Positions 8,537 to 17,131 of a stretch of 64,000 nucleotides of DNA are shown here, piece by piece (positions within the stretch are counted from its first letter, which is position 1; every line of letters starts with the position of its first letter). The notes under the pieces are model-generated. The model searched no databases. It was not told the DNA's origin and saw only the letters and a program-made list of their open reading frames with translations. The position numbers and the translations under genes are program-made. The DNA comes from Vampirovibrio chlorellavorus (GTDB lineage: Bacteria; Cyanobacteriota; Vampirovibrionia; Vampirovibrionales; Vampirovibrionaceae): assembly GCF_003149375.1 (NCBI RefSeq), contig NZ_QFWH01000003.1, positions 299,896 to 363,895 on the forward strand, in the 5' to 3' direction.

Positions 8537-9151
8537 ATGGGACGAAAAAAAATTCAGCAAAACCGCTCTGCGCTGATTTTAGAAGCGGCCTCGGAACTGT
8601 TTGCCCGCTTTGGCTATCAAAAAACCACGCTAGAGGACATTGCCCTGAGGGCCGGCATTGGCAAAGGCAGTGTTTACCTTGAATTTGAGAGTAAAGAGGC
8701 TATTTTGTTCGCCCTGATACTGGACAATAAGCAGGTTGAGCTTGAGGGCATGCGCCAGGTGGTTTGCCGGACGGATAAATCGGCCTTGACGCTGCTGAAA
8801 ATTATGCTGGTGCAAAATGTGGGGGAAGTTTTTGACTCGGTTTGCCGGAATCAGCGCAGTCCCGAGGAGATGGCCGCCAGTCGGGAGCGGGTCAGGCTGT
8901 TGTTGGCCCCTTTTTTTCAGGCCCGGTTGGGCCTGGTGGAAAGTTTACTGCAACGGGCCCAGGCCCAGGGGGAGATGAACCCGGCCCTGGAGGCCTCCCA
9001 CTGCGCCCAGTTGGTGTTATTGGCGTTACGAGGGGTATTGCCCCCTTACGAGGCTTCGGCTACCCGGGTCAAGTTGCAGCATCAGGCCGCTGAATTGCTG
9101 GAGTTGCTGTTTAGCGGATTACGTTTTCACGTCACAGGAGTCTCTCTATGA
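8537..9151 (+). CDS. TetR/AcrR-family transcriptional regulator
   Basis: A 204-aa regulator with the standard N-terminal TetR helix-turn-helix: 'ILEAASELFARFGYQKTTLE' then 'IALRAGIGKGSVYLEFESKE' (roughly residues 10-55). The C-terminal ligand-binding domain is all-helical and divergent, as usual. Family knowledge: such proteins repress adjacent efflux operons and release on binding an inducer. The stop codon overlaps the start of the membrane-fusion gene (ATGA at 9148-9151), so it is translationally coupled to the pump. A palindromic array at 8445-8486 is a candidate operator. The inducer is unknown. Confidence 0.92.
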   Translation: MGRKKIQQNRSALILEAASELFARFGYQKTTLEDIALRAGIGKGSVYLEFESKEAILFALILDNKQVELEGMRQVVCRTDKSALTLLKIMLVQNVGEVFDSVCRNQRSPEEMAASRERVRLLLAPFFQARLGLVESLLQRAQAQGEMNPALEASHCAQLVLLALRGVLPPYEASATRVKLQHQAAELLELLFSGLRFHVTGVSL

Positions 9152-10506
9152 GTTCGTTGAGTGCTAGCCCTCCCGGCGGTCGCCTGAAAATGCCTCGGTT
9201 GTGGGGCGCTTTGGTCTTGGTGGCCCTGTTGCTGGGCGTCTTTGTCTGGACGCGGCAGCAGGAGCAGCCTGCGGGTGGAAAAAAAGGCATGGGTAATCTG
9301 AAAAACGTCCCGGCTCCGGTGACTCTGGCCCCGGTCACGTTGCAAACCATGCCGGTTCAGATCCAGACCATTGGCACCGTGGAGCCTGTTTCCACGGTGA
9401 CCCTCAAACCCCAGATCGAAGGCCGCCTGATCGGCATTCACTTCCAGGAGGGGGCCTTTGTGGAGCAGGGTCAGTTGCTCTTTAGTATCGATACCCAGCC
9501 CATTCAGGCCTCACTGGCTCAGGCTCAGGCCACGGTCAGCAAGGATCAGTCTCTGGTGGCGCAAGCGCAGGCCAATCTGGTTCGGGATCAAAGTGCCGTT
9601 AAACAGGCTCAGGCCAATATTGAAAGGGATGCCGCCCAGCTGGAGTACGCGGTGGCCCAGGAAAAGCGTTTCGCCTCTCTGCTCAAGGATGACTTTATCA
9701 GTCAGGATCAATATGAACAGGCGGTGACCTCCCGACGGGCGGCTGAAGCCACATTGCTTGCCGATCGCTCCGCGCTGGAAAACGCCCGGGCCATTGTGAC
9801 AGCGGATCGTTCCAGTATTGAAAGCGCCCTGGCCAATGTGCGAGCCGATCAGGCCGTGGTGGAAAGCAACCGCATCAAGCTGGCCTACGGTACCATTCGG
9901 GCTCCCTTTTCCGGTCGAACCGGCAGTCTGAAAATCCACGTGGGCGATACAGTCAAGGCCGGGGATACCGAGTTGGTGCGACTGGATCGCATGAACCCCA
10001 TCAATGTCGGCTTTTCCGTGCCGGAGCAGAGTCTGAAATCCCTGCGAGCTTCAGGCAAGGCCCGTCGCTTCCCGGTGGGAGTGGAGACCCGGGAAACCCC
10101 GCCCACCCGCTTGACCGGGCTGGTGGATTTTCTGGACAACACCGTGGACACCAATACCGGCACCATTCGTATGAAAGCCAGTTTTGCCAATGAAAGCCGC
10201 AAACTGTGGCCGGGTCAGTACGTGGATGTGGTTCTGAAACTGGCCCAGCAAGCCAATGCGGTGGTCATTCCCCTGCTGGCGTTGCAAAGTGGCCAGCAGG
10301 GCGATTATGTCTACGTGGCCCGGGCCGGGCTGGCCAAACTGCGGCCCGTGGTGGTGGATCGTATTGTGGGCAATCAGGTGGTCATTCGCAGTGGCTTGTC
10401 CGCTGGGGAGCAGGTGGTAACCGATGGACAGTTTCAGCTTTCCGACGGCTCCAGACTGCAGGTGAAAGCCGGTACCCCTGAAACCAGGCCGGTGGCCGGT
10501 CAGTAA
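9148..10506 (+). CDS. RND efflux periplasmic adaptor (membrane fusion protein)
   Basis: A 452-aa HlyD/AcrA-type adaptor that bridges the inner-membrane RND pump and an outer-membrane channel. A single N-terminal hydrophobic anchor ('LWGALVLVALLLGVFVW') has no lipobox cysteine. It is followed by the barrel/lipoyl start 'VSTVTLKPQIEGRLIGIHF' and a long alpha-hairpin of Gln/Ala-rich heptads (~residues 120-230). The return lipoyl half 'IRAPFSGRTGSLKIHVGD' and a beta-barrel domain follow. The closest remembered relatives are MdtA-type adaptors. The hairpin is longer than in minimal adaptors owing to internal AxA-D-Q repeats. It is the second gene of the tetR-adaptor-pump operon; no outer-membrane factor gene is adjacent. 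Confidence 0.92.
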   Translation: MSSLSASPPGGRLKMPRLWGALVLVALLLGVFVWTRQQEQPAGGKKGMGNLKNVPAPVTLAPVTLQTMPVQIQTIGTVEPVSTVTLKPQIEGRLIGIHFQEGAFVEQGQLLFSIDTQPIQASLAQAQATVSKDQSLVAQAQANLVRDQSAVKQAQANIERDAAQLEYAVAQEKRFASLLKDDFISQDQYEQAVTSRRAAEATLLADRSALENARAIVTADRSSIESALANVRADQAVVESNRIKLAYGTIRAPFSGRTGSLKIHVGDTVKAGDTELVRLDRMNPINVGFSVPEQSLKSLRASGKARRFPVGVETRETPPTRLTGLVDFLDNTVDTNTGTIRMKASFANESRKLWPGQYVDVVLKLAQQANAVVIPLLALQSGQQGDYVYVARAGLAKLRPVVVDRIVGNQVVIRSGLSAGEQVVTDGQFQLSDGSRLQVKAGTPETRPVAGQ

Positions 10507-10533
10507 AAATCGAAGGTATGAAAGTCTGATGAC

Positions 10534-13500
10534 GTGAACAATTTCACCAAATTATTTATTGACAGACCGATTATGACCACCCTGGTCATGCTGGGGATCC
10601 TGCTGTTCGGGATTCTGGCTTACCGTCAGTTGCCGGTCAGTGATCTGCCCAACGTGGACTTTCCCACCATTCAGGTTAGTGCCAGCCTGCCAGGGGCCAA
10701 CCCGGACACCATGGCCGCCTCCGTGGCCACCCCGCTGGAGCAGCAGTTTTCCACCATTGCCGGTCTGGATTCCATGAACTCCACCAGCAGTCTGGGTTCC
10801 ACCTCCATTACCCTGCAATTTAATTTAAGCCGAAACATTGACGCTGCCGCGCAGGACGTGCAGGCGGCCATTTCCGCCGCTTTGCGAAAACTGCCCAACG
10901 ACATGCCCTCACCGCCCTCCCTGCGAAAGGTCAACCCGGCGGACTCGCCCATTATCTATCTGGCTCTGACTTCGCCTATCTTGCCCTTGTCCGAAGTGGA
11001 TGAGTATGCCCAAAAAGTGGTGGCCCAGCGGATTTCCATGATCAATGGCGTGGCGCAGGTGTCCGTGTTCGGCTCGCAAAAGTACGCCGTGCGGGTGCAA
11101 GTCGATCCCAAGGCGCTGGCCAGCCGAAATCTGGGGATCGATGAAGTGGCCACCGCCATTCAAAAGGGCAACGTGAATTTGCCCACAGGGGTTCTGTACG
11201 GAGACTACAGGAACTATACGGTCAAAGCCAGCGGCCAGCTGATGAAGGCCAGTGATTACCGACCCCTGATCGTGGCTTACCGTAACGGCTCCCCCGTGTA
11301 CCTGAGCGAACTGGGCCGGGTGCTGGACAGCGTGGAAAACAACAAAACCGCCAGCTGGTTCAATGGCACCCGGGGCATTGTGCTGGCGGTGCAACGGCAG
11401 CCGGGCACCAATACCATCGGGGTGATTGACAAGGTCAAGGAGCTGTTTCCCAGCTTTCAGGCCATCATTCCGCCCTCCGTCAAGCTGGAGGTGGTTTTTG
11501 ATCGCTCCCAGACCATTCGTAAATCGGTGGAGGATGTGCAGTTGACGCTGGTGATCACCATTGTGCTGGTTATTGCCGTCATCTTCCTATTTCTACGCAA
11601 TATTTTCGCCACCCTGATTGCCAGTCTGGCCTTGCCCATGTCCATTGTGGGGACGTTTGCGGCCATGTCCCTGCTCAATTTCAACCTGGATAACCTGTCC
11701 CTGATGGCCTTGACCCTGGCGGTGGGTTTTGTGGTGGATGATGCCATCGTGGTGCTGGAGAATATCATCCGGCACATGGAAATGGGCAAAGGGCCTCTGG
11801 AGGCGTCGGTGATTGGCTCCCGGGAAATTGCCTTTACCGTCTTGTCGATGACCGTTTCCCTGGTGGCCGTGTTTATTCCCATTTTGTTTATGGGCGGCGT
11901 GGTGGGCCGATTGTTCAATGAGTTCGCCATGACCATGGCCGTCTCCATTCTCATTTCGGGCTTCATTTCCCTGTCCCTGACCCCCATGTTGTGCAGCCGC
12001 CTGCTGCGCGCGCAGAACATTCATGTTGAGCAGAAAAACGGGCTGCTGGTGGCTTTTGAGGCCGGGTTTAATTCTCTGTACGAGATCTATCACGACACGC
12101 TGAAAATTTGTTTGCGCTATAAAAAGACCACCATGGCCGTGTTTGCGGCGTTGCTGGGCCTGACCGTGGTGATGTTTGGTGTGGTGTCCAAGGGGTTTAT
12201 TCCCACCGAGGACACCAACCAGTTGTTTACCAGCACTGAAGGCCCACAAGGCATCGCCTTTCCGCAAATGGTGGCCCACCAGCAACAGTTGGCGGACATT
12301 ATTCGTAAAAATCCCAACGTGCAAAGCGTCATGTCCAGCGTGGACAACGGCAATACCGGGCGGATTTTCGCCACGCTCAAGCCGCTGGAAGAACGCAAGG
12401 AAACGGTCACCCAAGTCATCCAAAAACTGCGACCGCAACTGGCCGAAATTCCCGGTATTCGGGCCTTTATGCAGGCCCCGCCCACCATTCGGTTGGGAGG
12501 ACAGTTGAGCAAGAGTTTGTACCAGTTCACCCTGCAAAGTCCTGATTTACCGGCCTTGTATCAGTCCACGGATACCCTGCTGGAGAAGCTCAAAAAGCTG
12601 GACGGCCTGCAGGATGTCACCACGGACTTGCAGATGACCAGCCCGCAGCTGACGGTGGACATCGATCGCAGCAAGGCATCCAGTCTGGGCATTACCGCCG
12701 AGCAGATTGAACTGGCCCTGAGCAACGCTTACGGCACCCGTCAGGTCTCCACGATTTACGCGGCCAACAACGATTATCAGGTCATTCTGGAATTGTTGCC
12801 GGAGTACCAGCAGAGCCTGGAGGATTTATCGGCCATATACGTGCGATCGGGCAATGGCAGTCTGGTGCCGCTGAACGCGCTGGCCAATTTAAAACGCAGC
12901 GTGGGGCCGCTGAGCGTCAGCCATTTGGGGCAATTTCCCTCCACCACCATTTCCTTCAACCTGCGGCCCGGGGTGTCGCTGGGGCAAAAAGTGGCCGAGA
13001 TTGAAACATTGGCCCGGCAGACCTTACCCGCCACCGTGCGCAGCAGTTTTCAGGGCAGCGCGCAGGAGTTCCAGTCCTCCCTGAGCGGCATGGGTTTTCT
13101 GTTAATCATTGCCGTGCTGGTAATTTATCTGGTGCTGGGGATTTTATACGAGAGCTTCATCCACCCCATTACCATTCTGTCCGGCTTGCCCCCGGCGGGC
13201 TTGGGGGCCTTGCTAACCCTGTACCTGTTTAACCGGGATTTGGATATTTACGGCTTTTTGGGCCTGATTTTGCTGATTGGTATTGTGAAAAAGAACGCCA
13301 TCATGATGATCGACTTTGCCCTGGAGGCCCAGCGTAAAGGGCACAAGTCCGCGGCGGAAGCCATTTACGAGGCCTGTCTGGTGCGCTTTCGGCCGATCAT
13401 GATGACCACGCTGGCTGCCCTGATGGGGGCGCTCCCCTTGGCCATCGGGCTGGGGGCCGGTTCGGAATCCCGACGGACGTTGGGCTTGGCCGTGTTTGGC

Positions 13501-13605
13501 GGGCTGCTGGTGTCCCAGTTGTTGACCCTGTACATTACCCCGGTGCTTTATATTTATCTGGACGCCTTCAAGAATCGCTTGACCGGTTTTGGGCGGGCCG
13601 CCTGA
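10534..13605 (+). CDS. RND (HAE-1) multidrug efflux transporter
   Basis: A 1023-aa inner-membrane proton-driven exporter. It has the AcrB/MdtBC architecture: TM1 near residues 10-28, a large periplasmic loop, a TM2-6 block, a second loop and a TM8-12 block. Proton-relay residues are visible: adjacent Asp in TM4 ('GFVVDDAIVVLENI') and Lys in TM10 ('IGIVKKNAIMMIDFA'). The start is a GTG at 10534 that places the usual 'FTKLFIDRPIMTTL' at the N-terminus; no good Shine-Dalgarno precedes it, and coupling to the adaptor 27 nt upstream is likely. MdtB/C-like rather than AcrB-like by overall wording, with low certainty. Substrates are unknown. Confidence 0.93.
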   Translation: MNNFTKLFIDRPIMTTLVMLGILLFGILAYRQLPVSDLPNVDFPTIQVSASLPGANPDTMAASVATPLEQQFSTIAGLDSMNSTSSLGSTSITLQFNLSRNIDAAAQDVQAAISAALRKLPNDMPSPPSLRKVNPADSPIIYLALTSPILPLSEVDEYAQKVVAQRISMINGVAQVSVFGSQKYAVRVQVDPKALASRNLGIDEVATAIQKGNVNLPTGVLYGDYRNYTVKASGQLMKASDYRPLIVAYRNGSPVYLSELGRVLDSVENNKTASWFNGTRGIVLAVQRQPGTNTIGVIDKVKELFPSFQAIIPPSVKLEVVFDRSQTIRKSVEDVQLTLVITIVLVIAVIFLFLRNIFATLIASLALPMSIVGTFAAMSLLNFNLDNLSLMALTLAVGFVVDDAIVVLENIIRHMEMGKGPLEASVIGSREIAFTVLSMTVSLVAVFIPILFMGGVVGRLFNEFAMTMAVSILISGFISLSLTPMLCSRLLRAQNIHVEQKNGLLVAFEAGFNSLYEIYHDTLKICLRYKKTTMAVFAALLGLTVVMFGVVSKGFIPTEDTNQLFTSTEGPQGIAFPQMVAHQQQLADIIRKNPNVQSVMSSVDNGNTGRIFATLKPLEERKETVTQVIQKLRPQLAEIPGIRAFMQAPPTIRLGGQLSKSLYQFTLQSPDLPALYQSTDTLLEKLKKLDGLQDVTTDLQMTSPQLTVDIDRSKASSLGITAEQIELALSNAYGTRQVSTIYAANNDYQVILELLPEYQQSLEDLSAIYVRSGNGSLVPLNALANLKRSVGPLSVSHLGQFPSTTISFNLRPGVSLGQKVAEIETLARQTLPATVRSSFQGSAQEFQSSLSGMGFLLIIAVLVIYLVLGILYESFIHPITILSGLPPAGLGALLTLYLFNRDLDIYGFLGLILLIGIVKKNAIMMIDFALEAQRKGHKSAAEAIYEACLVRFRPIMMTTLAALMGALPLAIGLGAGSESRRTLGLAVFGGLLVSQLLTLYITPVLYIYLDAFKNRLTGFGRAA

Positions 13606-13638
13606 GGGCCAGCCATCTTGGTAGCTTCCTTGCAAGGG

Positions 13639-13684
13639 CAAAAGCCCCCGCCAGCAATTTGACTGGCGAGGGCTTTTATTTTTA
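13639..13684. terminator. Strong bidirectional terminator
   Basis: A stem of about 15 bp (arms within 13640-13654 and 13663-13677), with an A-run before and T-rich ATTTTT after, sits between the RND gene and the convergent repeat-protein gene. Confidence 0.8.
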
Positions 13685-13742
13685 GCACTATCCTTAGGAT
13701 AATACTGCTTGGATGTTACCCTTCGGAGCTATTGGATGTCGC

Positions 13743-15488
13743 TTACACTTTGCGGACCTCTTTCTTATCAAATACGCCGTCTCCATTAGTATCAGTGTAA
13801 GTTATGATCATATTACCTTTACGGATTGTCTTTGTTTCCCAATTGCCGTCTTGATCACCATCTAAGTAAGTTACTTCTGGTTCTTCGCCAGTCGTGGTTT
13901 CGCTTCCATCAGCGCTAGCTGGGGGTGTTGTAGCGGGAGCGCCAGCTGGAGGTGTTGAAGCGGGAGCGCCAGCTGGAGGTGTTGAAGCGGGAGCGCCAGC
14001 TGGGGGTGTTGAAGCGGGAGCGCCAGCTGGGGGTGTTGTAGCGGGAGCGCCAGCTGGGGGTGTTGTAGCGGGAGCGCCAGCTGGAGGTGTTGTAGCGGGA
14101 GCGCCAGCTGGGGGTGTTGTAGCGGGAGCGCCAGCTGGGGGTGTTGTAGCGGGAGCGCCAGCTGGAGGTGTTGTAGTGGGAGCGCCAGCTGGGGGTGCGT
14201 CACCGGAGGGTTTTTGGGTGGTGACCCATTTGTCGGCCTTGCCGTCACCATCAGTGTCATAGCCAAAAACTGTCTGGCCAGAGGCAGTCTGCTCTTGCCA
14301 TTCATCGGCTCTGCCATCCTTATCTTTATCAATGCCCCAAATCCCTTGGCCAGAGGCATCGGCCTCAAGCCATTTGTCGCCCTTGCCGTCACCATCAGTA
14401 TCATAGGCCCAATTTATCCCGCCATCGGCCATTTGAGTGCCCCAAGTGTCGGCTTTGCCGTTCTTGGTGCTATCAATGGCCCAATTCGTGACACGACCCT
14501 GGGAGCTGGCATCAGCGTCAGGAGGTGTTGGAGGCTTGGGAGTAACATCGGCAGGGGGATTTGTAACTGCGGGTGGCGCAGCGGGAGCGGTTCCGTCCGC
14601 TGCGGGCGGTGCAGGGGGATTGGTACCTGCGGGTGGCGCAGAGGGATTGTTTCCGTCCGCTGGGGCAGTGCTTCCGGGAGTGCTTGCTGGGGGATTACCC
14701 TCGGCTGTGGTTGGGCCGTTGGGTGTGCGTTTATACCAGCTGTCTGCCTTGCCATCATAATTTGTATCAAATGCCCAGTATTCTGTGCCAGGCGGATCTG
14801 GCGTGGTTGCGGGTTGGGCTTGTGCAGGTTCTTGTTGTTTTTCCTTTGCACTGGCTGCGAGAGCGACACCGGCTACGGAACTGGCTGCGGAACCGATTAC
14901 GGGTGCTGTTGACTGCTGTTGTTGAGTAGAGCCACCTGCATCGGCTGCCGGACTTGGCTTTTTAGAGGCTGCGAGATCGACACCGACACCGGCTCCGAGA
15001 CCTACTGCGGAACCGATTACGGGTTTTGTTGACTGCTGTTGTTGAGAAGCAGCGCCGGGTCCGCCGAGGCCAGACAAGCTGCGTGAAGCCACTGGCTTGG
15101 AGGCGGGCTCTTCCAGATCACTGCCGCCAAAGAGTTTCGCACTTGCAGAGAAAGTCGCGGTATCCTCTGGGGCACGTTTATCTGATAGTTTGATGTTTGC
15201 GGTGGTCAGTTTTTGGGCGCCTGCGTCCTGGTCAGCCTGAGACGGCAAGGCTCTGGTACTGACCTTCGGCCCCTTGGACGCATCAGTGGACGCGCCTTCA
15301 GCGCCACTGCCCGAGCCTTCAACCGCTTTGGGCTTCACTGCGGATGAGCTACCAGTGCTACTGTCCGAGCCTTCAGCCGCTTTGGGCTTCACCGAGGATG
15401 ACTCTTCGCCTTTTTCCTCCTTTGGTTTAGGAGACTCTGGCTTTTTGGAAGAGGGGGTAGGCTTATTGCTGCTAATGTTGCTGACCAT
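13743..15488 (-). CDS. Repeat-rich acidic protein with calcium-loop-like repeats and PPAGAP tandem repeats
   Basis: A 581-aa protein of unknown function without a signal peptide. Layout: a Ser/Lys/Glu-rich N-terminus with a short duplication (VKPKA-EGS); a ~40-residue duplication around 'QQQQST-PVIGSA' (near 149 and 189); then five ~22-residue units such as 'YDTDGDGKADKW' (near 237, 335, 359, 383, 407) resembling EF-hand or thrombospondin type-3 calcium loops. Ten 9-residue PPAGAP-type units follow (~430-530), then two more D-rich motifs at the end ('DTNGDGVFDKKE'). The start has GAGAGGAT ~8 nt upstream. Compatible with a surface or exported calcium-dependent protein using a non-Sec route, which is inference. 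Neighbouring genes encode similar acidic proteins. Confidence 0.75.
   Translation of the reverse strand: MVSNISSNKPTPSSKKPESPKPKEEKGEESSSVKPKAAEGSDSSTGSSSAVKPKAVEGSGSGAEGASTDASKGPKVSTRALPSQADQDAGAQKLTTANIKLSDKRAPEDTATFSASAKLFGGSDLEEPASKPVASRSLSGLGGPGAASQQQQSTKPVIGSAVGLGAGVGVDLAASKKPSPAADAGGSTQQQQSTAPVIGSAASSVAGVALAASAKEKQQEPAQAQPATTPDPPGTEYWAFDTNYDGKADSWYKRTPNGPTTAEGNPPASTPGSTAPADGNNPSAPPAGTNPPAPPAADGTAPAAPPAVTNPPADVTPKPPTPPDADASSQGRVTNWAIDSTKNGKADTWGTQMADGGINWAYDTDGDGKGDKWLEADASGQGIWGIDKDKDGRADEWQEQTASGQTVFGYDTDGDGKADKWVTTQKPSGDAPPAGAPTTTPPAGAPATTPPAGAPATTPPAGAPATTPPAGAPATTPPAGAPATTPPAGAPASTPPAGAPASTPPAGAPASTPPAGAPATTPPASADGSETTTGEEPEVTYLDGDQDGNWETKTIRKGNMIITYTDTNGDGVFDKKEVRKV
13933..14202. 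repeat. Ten 27-bp tandem repeats inside a coding region
   Basis: Ten consecutive 27-bp units encode PPAGAP(A/T)(T/S)T on the minus strand. The units differ at two synonymous or near-synonymous sites. Units 4-6 and 7-9 are identical in order, an 81-bp higher-order duplication, which points to recent slippage or unequal exchange. Copy number is probably variable between strains. Confidence 0.95.
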
Positions 15489-15549
15489 ATTTTTTTATCC
15501 TCTCTTTCATAGGAATGCGTGTATTTTTTGCGCTTTTCTTTGACTGGAT

Positions 15550-15581
15550 TGGCGTCTGGATTACTGGAATCCTGGACGCCA
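15550..15581. repeat. Imperfect palindrome upstream of the repeat-protein gene
   Basis: Arms 15550-15562 and 15568-15581 are complementary apart from one bulge or mismatch. The palindrome sits 60-95 bp before the minus-strand start at 15488. It could be an operator, a leader hairpin or a REP-like element. Confidence 0.5.
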
Positions 15582-15699
15582 CGACGGATTTTTCGAATGA
15601 AACCACAACAGTTTTTGGATCAAAGGCGATTGACCCAAGGCTGGAATAACAAGAAGGCTGGCAAGAAAGGTTGTATTATTAATATAAAAAACGATACGT

Positions 15700-15850
15700 T
15701 GTATGAAATTGCCTGCGCCCTCCGTTCGGGAATCCCGGAATTGAATGCCGATGGCTGGCCATGCCCGTAAACGCCTGTGATTGCGATGTTCAGGCCATGG
15801 CCTTGCCTGGTACAATCTGTCATCAATGGCGGGCCTCGCCGATGGCGTCG
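15700..15850. repeat. Intergenic repeat, copy A
   Basis: The stretch is clearly similar to 17950-18080 (copy B). Both contain the cores 'ATTGAATGCCGATGGCTGGC' and 'CAGGCCATGGCCTTGCCTGG', separated by nearly the same distance. It lies between the stop of the 16119-16739 gene and the start of the 13743-15488 gene. No convincing protein is encoded. Confidence 0.8.
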
Positions 15851-15933
15851 TAATCCATGGAGTCGTGATCCTGAGTGGCGGAATTCCGTTGGGGCAGCGT
15901 AGGGGATCAGAAGGCCAAGGGGTCTAGGGGCGG

Positions 15934-15972
15934 CAGGCAAACCCCCCTACCTGATGGGATCAGGCAGGGTTC
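15934..15972 (-). terminator. Terminator of the 16119-16739 gene
   Basis: Read on the minus strand, CCCTGCCTGA pairs with TCAGGTAGGG across a short loop and is followed by a G/T-rich GGGTTT. The same design recurs at 17020-17060. Confidence 0.55.
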
Positions 15973-16118
15973 TTCGATTGGGCGACTGTTGAGGGAATGA
16001 GGATGGACGCTGCAATTCTATTCCCGTGTTCCTTCAGGGCCTTCAGGATCTATCGTCCATCGGTATTGGCCGGTGTCATGGGTATCAGCTGCAACCCATC
16101 GCTAACAAAAATTGGGGC

Positions 16119-16739
16119 CTAAGTGGTGCCGTCCGTACTACCCGCGCCGGTGGTGTCAACAGCGCCAGCGGCAGCGTTAGTGCCGTAGGATGTAAAATTA
16201 CTCGCCCAATACTTCTGATCTCTGGGCGCACCGCTTTCACCATACCCATCCAGGACATCAATCTTATCCAGGATTTCCGGGTTATTGAGTAATGCGGTGG
16301 CGGAACGTTGTAATGCCGGATCCGCTTGTTTTCCGTCAAGGCTCCCAGTGGAGGCTAACTGTTGTAAATCAGCTCTGGTAAAACTCGTTTTACCGGCATC
16401 TTCAAAGGCCTGTCCAAGGGCCTTCATTTCATCAGCAGAGACAGATTTAACATCAGCTTCTCCGGTTTGGTTTCCCACTGCCTCTTCCGTGTTACTGTCT
16501 TCAGTGACGCCTAGGACGCTACCTGTTTGACCGTCACCATCAAGGTCAACACCGTAATCGGTTTCAAGTCCTATGACGTCTCTGACTGTTAACCCATCTG
16601 CCTGTCGTTTATCCAAAGCATCAAACAGAGGGCCTTTATTATAGTCGGCTGTATTGTTTTCAGCATTGTTTCTGATTCTTTGGTAAAGGCTTTGCGCTCC
16701 ATAGTTCAGACCAATAACTGAATTCAGATTATAGCTCAT
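16119..16739 (-). CDS. Acidic EF-loop protein, paralogue of the 17132-17752 product
   Basis: A 206-aa acidic protein without signal peptide or membrane segment. It has an EF-hand-like loop 'DLDGDGQTG' (residues 65-73) and an earlier 'DKRQADGLTVRD'. A helical block ('FTRADLQQLASTG' ... 'ALQRSATALLNNPEILDKID') matches the neighbouring 17132-17752 product in order and spacing (F-S/T-R-x-DL-x-x-L, then A-x-x-I/L-L-x-x-x-x-L-x-x-x-L/I-D). Such F-R-DL / DG patterns also occur in secreted effector and translocator proteins, but I cannot name a family. AAGGAGAGG lies ~9 nt before the ATG. Function unknown. Confidence 0.7.
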   Translation of the reverse strand: MSYNLNSVIGLNYGAQSLYQRIRNNAENNTADYNKGPLFDALDKRQADGLTVRDVIGLETDYGVDLDGDGQTGSVLGVTEDSNTEEAVGNQTGEADVKSVSADEMKALGQAFEDAGKTSFTRADLQQLASTGSLDGKQADPALQRSATALLNNPEILDKIDVLDGYGESGAPRDQKYWASNFTSYGTNAAAGAVDTTGAGSTDGTT

Positions 16740-17019
16740 GGGAGTGACCTCTCCTTCTTAATTTGCACTTTTCTTAAAATTTAAAAGCTGGTGTTTCGTA
16801 CTGATGATGAGAACCCTGACTTAAGCCATCACAGCTCTGATCTTGTGGTACTTCTTGCGCGCTCTCTCAAATACTGAATTTTCAAAAGGCTGGACTTAGT
16901 GACTCTCATAAAGAATAAAACCAAAGATTGGTATCAAATTGTCTCAACCTTAATATTCTTGGGCGTGGATTCCTTTGATGGTGTCTGATTTGTGGGTTCG
17001 CAAGGGCGGGCGTAGGCGG

Positions 17020-17060
17020 CTTGCAAAACCCCCTACCGGATGGGATCAGGCAGGGGGTTC
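17020..17060 (-). terminator. Terminator of the 17132-17752 gene
   Basis: On the minus strand an AACCCCCTGCC arm (17049-17059) pairs with GGTAGGGGGTT (17027-17037), then TTTGC follows. It lies 70-110 bp past the stop. The rest of the gap 16740-17131 shows nothing I can name. Confidence 0.6.
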
Positions 17061-17131
17061 CGCTACTGAGCGCAAGATTGATTGCTTTAGACTACGGCTT
17101 TCTTGTCATAATCCTCATTTTGCCAGCAGCC

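Noticed and set aside
11593..12537. 314-aa antisense ORF inside the RND transporter gene
   Set aside because: His/Gln/Gly-rich composition is typical of the reverse complement of a hydrophobic coding region.
13933..14202. 27-bp repeats as a possible CRISPR array
   Set aside because: The units are directly contiguous without spacers and encode an in-frame PPAGAP protein repeat.
13871..14404. Additional long ORFs on both strands across the repeat (13871-14404 minus, 13894-14262 plus)
   Set aside because: A 27-bp period keeps every frame open; these are repeat artefacts, and the 581-aa frame has the start signal and flanking motifs.
15519..15940. Short ORFs within intergenic repeat copy A, with counterparts in copy B
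   Set aside because: The similarity is at DNA level and the frames differ in length and start between copies; no ribosome-binding site.
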